In this document: one piece after another, positions 58,250 to 64,000 of the stretch
How positions within the stretch are numbered: position 1 is the stretch's first letter
Layout: each line of letters starts with the position of its first letter
DNA from: Telopea speciosissima
Taxonomy: Eukaryota; Streptophyta; Magnoliopsida; Proteales; Proteaceae
DNA length: 64,000 nucleotides
NCBI RefSeq assembly: GCF_018873765.1
Contig: NC_057919.1
Coordinates: 69,124,984-69,188,983 of the forward strand
Reading direction: 5' to 3'
Notes under the pieces: model-generated
The model's input: only the letters and a program-made list of their open reading frames with translations
Told to the model about the DNA's origin: nothing
The model's database searches: none
Position numbers and translations under genes: made by a program

Positions 58250-59069
58250 ATCTCTGATCTGAAGAGCAGCCTCCCCCTCGATTTTTTCTGGTTTTCTTCC
58301 CCAACTCTCTCGGCTACTGGTTTCCTTCTTCTCCAACTCTCTCGGACTCTCTATTTCATTCAGGGTAGCATCTTTGAGGTGATTCAATGAAGAATTAGCT
58401 GCTGCCCTCAATGACACCTCACTGAAGATTATACAAACACTGGTGTGATCTGAAACTGCCGCAGGTTTCCTCCAACCCTTCGAGATCAAGCTGCTACATT
58501 ATTCAAGCTGGATTTCTGTTTTTTTTTGTAGATTGATCCCTGCACTAGCTGATCTACACCTTACATATTTCAGATTGCAGATCTGAATCCAATCCACATC
58601 TGATTCGAACCTGCAATTACCTACATTCAGATATACCTAAATTTTTTTAAAATTTAGGGCTTTTTATTGGCTCATCCAAAGGGGCCGATTTTTGGAGGGA
58701 ATCTTCTCCACTACAAGGGAGATACTCGATCCTTGTTTCAGCCTGCTCTGACGGCTGAAACTCATACAGTCTCAAAACCCAGGGTTTCACTCGATACTGT
58801 AACCAGCCCTATTAGGGTTTCGTATTGCATCATCAGAATTTTCTGATTTTTTGCAGGCTTATTCTCCACCACTTGCAGGGCATTCGACCCAAGTTTCAGC
58901 GTATTCTGACGGCTGCAATTGCTGCCACTTCGAAACCCATACTTCAGATCTGATTCAGTTTTTTGAAGATTTGTTTTTTTTTTTCAAATTTGTGGATCGG
59001 TTTCTACCTAAACTATGGGTGATTCAAAGACAACTACTGCTACTTCTGGAGGGGATGGTCAGTCTAGGA
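58250..59069 (+). mobile_element. copia leader and gag start, interrupted
   Basis: An untranslated leader runs to ATG at 59015, which opens MGDSKTTTATSGGDGQSR, a typical copia gag N-terminus. The frame stops at 59072-59074 because a hAT element appears to begin at about 59070. The rest of gag and pol should lie beyond the hAT element, outside the window. Confidence 0.7.
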
Positions 59070-62000
59070 CATAGTCCGAAATCTCGCGAGATCTCGCCGA
59101 GATTCTCGGTTTTTTAGAAATCCGAGTTGAGATGGAAGGGGAAACATAACAGTGAAAGATCTCGGCGATATCTCGGCGAGATCTCGACTCGAAAAAGCTT
59201 CAAAAATCAGTGAAAAAACAAGAAGAAAAATGCAAAATCTCGCCGAGATCTCGGGTCGAAAAGTGGATCTCGGGTATGGGCACCATGATTTGACCCAAAT
59301 GACTTGTTTTAAGTCTTAAAACAAGTCTGTTTTTGCCTATTTTGTCGACAAAGAGCTCTCCAACACTCTCTTCTTCTCTCTTCTTCTCTCAATCTTGTCT
59401 TCCCATATTCATTTTTTGGTTGGATTGAAACATTTGGAAGCTGAATTTGGGGGCAAAGTGAAGATTGCAGCTCAATTTTGGAGGAATGCTCAAGTTTGTG
59501 AAGGTTTTTTGAAAGGTAAACCCATTTTCCCTAAACCTATTTTTTTGAAAAAAATTTGATGAAATCTTGGTAGATGGGTGTGATTTTGAGTTATGTTATA
59601 TAAGTTAGGCCGATCTATCACTTGATGGAGGCCGAATTTTTTTTGGGTTATTAAATTATTTATTATAATTTCTGGAAAAAAAATGATTTTTTTTCAAAAA
59701 ATAAGATAAATACTTATTGTTTGGATGTGATCTTGATGTATGTTAGACTAGTTTGCATGCTCTACAGCCTCATGGAGTCATTATTTTTTTTTCACCCATT
59801 AAAAAATATATTTTATTTTTCAGATTTAATAATTATATTATTTAAATAGTTAAAAAATATATAAAATTAAGGAAAAATACCTGTTTTTGTTGGAAAATTA
59901 TGCACAACAGTTGTACATAATGTCCAACTTCAAATGATGTCAAATACATCATTATGTTATAATATTTTATATTTGAAGGTATAATTATTTTTAATAAAAA
60001 TTGTAAATATTATTTTTAATTAATAAACAAATACTAGGGTTAGGGAATAAATAAGAGATAGGTATTTGATTGTTCTAGTAACTTCATATTATGTGTAATA
60101 GTTATAAATACAATACTTTAAGTGTTTATTACCTTACTTTAAGTCTATAATAGTTACTAAGACATGTTTTTTTATGTAACAATGTAAAAAATCAGACAAG
60201 GGTTACACAATGGGGGATATAGCATGGTTACATGGAGTCCCAATGTCTGAGGACAAAAAGAAGTCAAAGTGTAACTACTGTGGGAAGATTTTAAATTCTG
60301 GAGGAGCAACTAGGTTAAAGGAACATTTGTCTGGTCTGGGCAAGAATGTTGCCAAATGCCAAAATGTTCCAAGCCAAGTGAAACTGGCAATGGCACAAAA
60401 TTTAAGAGGAGTACGGACAAAGAAAGCTGAGAGGAAGAGACAACAAATAGCTTTCGATGAAGCAGTGCTAGAGAGGCCTGGTGTAGACATCCTTGGGGGA
60501 GTAGGAGATGATACTGAATATAGGCCTACACCTGGTGAGTTCCTATCAGAGGATGAATGGAGGATTTACCAGCAAACTTTGGCAGCGAGTAGACAAAGTT
60601 TTCATTTTGACAATATCAGATCATATGAGCAAGCAAGAGGAGCTGGTGGATCTGGCTCAGCTGCACCAGTGCAAGAAAATGAGAGGAGGAGAAGCACTGG
60701 CACAAGAGATATCCCACGGCCCCAAGCCCAACCACGAGCACGTTCCCCAGATACTATTTTTTAGCAGGATCCATCTACCTTTAGGCAACAAGATGCCTTC
60801 CAGCCAACCATCCCACAAGTGTTTGGTGGTAAACAAGAGGATGCACGGAAAGCCTTCAGCAAGTTCATGCTATACATTGGCATTCCAGCTAATGTAGCTC
60901 AAGGAACCTATTATAATGCATTCCTTGATGCTGCAGGGAGGGCTGGCCCAGGATGGAAGGGGCCTACACCATATGAGTTGTATAATGTATATTTGCCTAA
61001 AGAGGTAGAGGAGCTGAAAGAATACATAGAGGGTCTAAAGCCATTGTGGGACACATATGGGGTTACTCTTATGGCTGATGGTTGGACTGGACCTATTAGA
61101 CAGTCCATTATAAATTTCATGGTGAGTTGTAATGGGAAGACTGTCTTCTTGAAGTCTGTTGATGCATCAAAGCATGTCAAGGATGCATCATACTTGTACA
61201 AGCTACTGAAGCAAGTGGTAGAGGAAGATATAAGAGCAAAGAACGTTATCCAAATTGTGACGGATAACGGTTCTAATTTTAAGCAGGCTGGAGAGAAACT
61301 GATGAACAAGAAGAGTAAGAGGATCTGCCTCTTTTGGACTCCATGTGCAGCCCATTCTATTGATCTAATGCTGAAGGACATGGAAAAAAAAGCTTTGGTG
61401 GCTGGTGTGGTCAATAGGGCAAGGCAAGTGACCACCTTTGTGTATAACCATGGTTATGCTTTAGCCTTGATGAGGGAGAAATGCAAGGGGGATTTAGTGA
61501 GGCCAAGTGTCACTAAATTTGCCACCAATTACATTGCATTGAAGAGCATCCAGTCAAAGGTGGTAGGTCTGAGGTCATTGTTTGCAAGTAACCAATGGTT
61601 TACTTGGCCAGGCTCTAGGACACAAGAAGGGAAGGCAGCACAAGAGACCATTGCAAGTAACGGATTTTGGAATGACTTATATAAAATTGTTGCCATATTA
61701 GAACCAGTGGTGGCAGTACTAAGGATAGTTGACACTGAGAAGAAGCCTACCTTGCCCCACATATATGCTGCCCTGCAAAAGCTGAAGGAAATGGTCCAAG
61801 CTGCAATACCCCGAAGTGCTCGCTTATACATTAACATCATTGATGAGCGATGGGAGAAGCACTTGAGTCATCCCTTGCATAAAGCTGGTGAGTTCAACAC
61901 TTCAACATCTATACACTTTATGTGAGTTTTTACATTTATATATTCAAACCTCTAAAGTATTAAGTCACTAACAACTTATATTTGTGGTTTCCTCTTTACT

Positions 62001-64000
62001 AGCATACTATTTGAATCCAAAGTACCAGTACTCACATGATCTTGGGCTGGACACGGATTTGTTACTGGCAGTTGAAGCTGTTATTGAGAAGTTGGAGGTC
62101 AATCCCAAGACACAATCTGACTGCAATGATGAGGTGAGACTATGGGACTTTGGTATTTTGCTAGTCAGTAAAGGAATATAATTACTAAATAGCAAACACT
62201 GATGCCTCTAACACTGTTTCAAATTTCAAATGTAAATAGATCAAGGCCTTCAGAGAGGCCTCAGCAAGTTTCGGTCGAAAATCTGCAGTGGAGGGTAGAC
62301 AAAAGTCAGACCCTGGTAGGTGGCAATGTGGCATGATTTTACATATATGACTTATAATTTTATCCCTTTACAATTTACATATTCTTAATATTCTTTGTTT
62401 ATAATGCAGCTGACTGGTGGGTGCTGTATGGTACAAGTTCACCCAACCTGAGGAAGGTAGCAATCAAAGTGTTGTCACAAACCTGTTCATCCTCTGGCTG
62501 CGAGCGCAACTGGAGTACATTCGCCTTGATACACTCAAAGAGGCAGAACAGATTGGATAGTCAACGACTAGAGCAACTGGTGTATGTGCATTATAATATG
62601 AGACTAAGGATGAGGCACATACATGAAGAATTTGAGAAGAATGACAAAGAGCCCATCGAGCTAGCCAACATATTCCAGGAGGACTCTAATGAGGATGAGG
62701 ATCCCCTATTCCAGTGGGTAAGGGATCGTGGTGCACCAGAGATGGATGAGCCTAGATGTAGGCCTGATTCCACTATTGCGTCCGTAACCGGCACAGATGT
62801 TGAAGACTATATGTCGCAAGAGGGGCGTGCACATTCTCAGTCACCAAGACCATTTGAGGCTGCAACAGGAACTCCTCCTGATGGTGATGGTGATGGTGAT
62901 GACCCTGCTGGTGGTGATGACCCTCCTACTGGTAGTGGTGGTGGTGGTAGACGTGGTGGTGGTACTGGTGGTGGCATGCCTGCTGGCGGTTATTATAATG
63001 ATCATCATGAGGGGATGCGCGACCAATACCAGCAAGAAGTGGGAACACAGCAGGACCCTGTGCGTTTCATAGGTGAGTCTCAGTTTACACATGCCACACA
63101 AGATCAAGACCATGGTGGCCACAGCAAAACTTACAAGAGAAAGACGGGTCGCAAACAGAACCAACCTCAGTATGATGACACGAGCATGAACACCATGGTA
63201 GCAAGTTTTGGAAGCATGAGTATGGATACTGGTCGTCAGCATCAGCCGTGGCAATCATATCAACCTCATTATGAGTATGATTATGGCCAGCAGAGCACCG
63301 GTTCTGAATATAGTTCCTATGGTCAGTTTGGGCAGCCAACACATGCGTATGACTATCAAAGTAGTGAGTCTGGCATTGGGTCCAGCATTGGGTCCATCGA
63401 TCCATCCACATTCCAAGTCCCAGGCATTCCTCAATATGACAGTAGCATAAGCGGTGCATCTCATCCTTCATGGCAACGGTCTAACTCCACTGTGGAACAG
63501 TTATACCCTAGGTTAGGGATGTTGGCATATGTGGATGAGAACTCTTATATGAATGCTGTGGAGGACTATACACAACAGTTTAGCAACAATATGTCATGGG
63601 AAGACTATGTGGTACAAATAGGGAATGAATATGCCATTCAATCTCATTTTATGTGATGAAGTTGTAACTTGTAACTTAAACATTTGTAATGCATATTAAC
63701 TTATTTCCTATTAATTGAATATTTTGTTTGAGTTCTACGTACATAAATTATGTCATTAATGTATCTATTATGCTATTTTAATATGTCGTCACCTAGCAAC
63801 TAAGGGTCCGATGTAAAAGTCATATTTGGACTTTGTTTTTACAAAATCTAATAATGCCATTGTGTTTAAATGGCCTAAAATAGGCTGTGTACCAATTTTC
63901 AGACCCAACAGAGCCCTAAAACCCACCGAGATGGGCCTTCGAGTCAAAAAAAAAAAAATATTTGCAAAAACTCGCCGAGATCTCAGCCCAACTCGATTTT
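59070..64000 (+). mobile_element. Second hAT element, right end beyond the window
   Basis: The left end is proposed at CATAGTCCGAAATCTCG (59070), sharing CATAGT with the hAT at 19443. Subterminal regions on both sides carry atctcgccgagatctcg-type palindromes: about 59085-59275 on the left, and ctcgccgagatctcag near 63972-63987 on the right in inverted context. Transposase exons fill 60210-63656. The right TIR and target duplication are not visible. Confidence 0.8.
60210..63656 (+). pseudogene. hAT transposase (zf-BED, DUF659, hATC) with one in-frame TAG
   Basis: Exons 60210-61887, 62003-62133, 62240-62315 and 62410-63656 join in phase into 1043 codons plus stop. The BED finger is CNYCGKIL...HLSGLGKNVAKC (residues about 21-50). 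The core has LMADGWTGPIRQSIINFMV, QIVTDNGSNFKQAG and FWTPCAAHSIDLMLKD. NPKYQYSHDLG follows intron 1. The hATC motif is CSSSGCERNWSTFALIHSKR...LVYVHYNMRL. The tail is long and low-complexity: Gly/Asp-rich from GGT/GAT repeats, then Gln/Tyr/Ser-rich. The only lesion found is TAG at 60762-60764, between the BED region and the core. The frame is uninterrupted on both sides. A CTG/GTGAGT donor at about 60533 and the ttttttag at the stop could alternatively define a facultative intron that removes it. Confidence 0.88.

Noticed and set aside
62797-63254. Val/Thr-rich ORFs on both strands
   Set aside because: Alternative frames of the GGT/GAT repeat in the hAT transposase tail.

Overview
This is nuclear DNA of a flowering plant, and most of it is transposable elements and their debris. 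The evidence is TATA-box promoters and GT-AG introns in short genes (LEA_3, TOPP-type PP1, an Ole e 1/phylloplanin-like protein), a DUF1677 relic, and plant-type hAT, Ty1/copia, Ty3/gypsy, LINE and MITE sequences. No bacterial, organellar or CRISPR features were seen. The species cannot be fixed from the sequence.

Layout. Positions 1-6330 and about 9711-18600 are two direct copies of one segment. Each carries a minus-strand LEA_3 (SAG21/LEA5-like) gene with identical exon lengths. The proximal copy (A) has CTG where the distal copy (B) has the start ATG. Insertions found in only one copy (a 134-bp MITE and an 844-bp hAT-type MITE in A; a 1.54-kb LINE and a long-TIR MITE in B) give a relative order of events. 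Between the copies lies a copia gag fragment. Positions 19443-23798 hold a complete hAT element with TIRs, 8-bp target duplications and a three-exon transposase broken by one in-frame TAG. An exon-like island lies just outside its left end.

Positions 25414-32352 contain an orphan, frameshifted first exon resembling the N-terminus of eIF2B delta, a LINE ORF1 relic, an RNase H relic, an unclassified repeat with palindromic CCACGG/CCGTGG motifs and a 39-bp tandem array, and a second 5'-truncated LINE. Positions 33468-36716 are a Ty3/gypsy chromovirus with most of its 5' half deleted. Positions 37400-43930 are mostly non-coding, with an imperfectly triplicated block and a tRNA-like sequence. A DUF1677 coding sequence with a single nonsense codon lies at 43932-44237.

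The best-supported intact genes are the protein phosphatase 1 catalytic subunit (46692-49098, plus strand, four exons), the Ole e 1/phylloplanin-like secreted protein (51750-52310, minus strand, two exons) and LEA_3 copy B (14765-15289). The PP1 gene is followed by its own partial, deleted tandem pseudocopy (about 50650-51360). The right end holds a copia 5' LTR with PBS and gag start, apparently interrupted by a second hAT element (from about 59070) that runs off the window. Its four-exon transposase also carries a single in-frame TAG.

The genes do not form a pathway. They are separate plant genes in a transposon-rich interval, several decaying by a single visible lesion.
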